DNA of 5,150 nucleotides from Gordonia sp. (in: high G+C Gram-positive bacteria) (lineage in GTDB: Bacteria > Actinomycetota > Actinomycetes > Mycobacteriales > Mycobacteriaceae), in NCBI GenBank assembly GCA_030152405.1, contig JASLJL010000215.1:1-5150 (forward strand), written 5' to 3'. This document shows, piece by piece, positions 5,149 through 5,150 of this stretch (its first letter is position 1; the number at the start of each line of letters is the position of its first letter). Made by a program: the position numbers and the translations under genes. The notes under the pieces were generated by a model that saw only the letters and a list, made by a program, of their open reading frames with translations, made no database searches and was not told the DNA's origin.

Positions 5149-5150
5149 CC

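Noticed and set aside
1..5150. CRISPR arrays, insertion sequences, tRNA/rRNA genes, toxin-antitoxin or defence genes
   Set aside because: No repeated spaced units, transposase-like frames, RNA-gene folds or defence motifs were seen. Nearly all the sequence is accounted for by six core genes and their promoters.

Overview
This window looks like ordinary core chromosome of a high-GC actinobacterium. The order and sequence of the genes point to the mycolate-containing Mycobacteriales (Gordonia, Williamsia, Rhodococcus or Mycobacterium relatives); the genus cannot be fixed from 5 kb. Evidence includes strongly GC-biased codons with long antisense shadow frames, GTG starts, TANNNT-type -10 elements, and the galU / MoeA-like / RimJ-like / 5-formyl-THF cyclo-ligase / FmdB-type zinc-ribbon neighbourhood that I know from Mycobacterium tuberculosis (Rv0991c to Rv0995). 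No mobile element, tRNA, rRNA or CRISPR is visible.

Layout. The left half is a minus-strand cluster transcribed right to left: galU (UDP-glucose pyrophosphorylase, 1552-2481), glp (gephyrin/MoeA-like protein, 174-1478) and the first 48 codons of a RimJ-type GNAT acetyltransferase that runs off the left edge (1-145). A 77-bp divergent promoter region separates galU from a plus-strand 5-formyltetrahydrofolate cyclo-ligase (2559-3146). That gene converges on a minus-strand FmdB-family zinc-ribbon protein, the likely ortholog of the redox-regulated chaperone Ruc (3143-3412). The two reading frames overlap by four bases, with both stop codons inside one CTAG. A 179-bp divergent regulatory region then leads to a complete plus-strand Na+/alanine (AGCS-family) symporter (3592-5148).

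Function. galU feeds cell-envelope and glycan synthesis. glp belongs to a MoeA subfamily that in Corynebacterium has been tied to FtsZ and cell division, and it lacks several residues of the standard MoeA active site. The zinc-ribbon gene carries the clearest regulatory signal in the window: a near-consensus CIRCE (HrcA heat-shock operator) over its promoter, with a candidate stress-sigma promoter interleaved. This makes it a likely heat- and redox-controlled chaperone unit. I see no wholly unknown system. The best leads are the CIRCE/stress promoter and the altered Glp active site.
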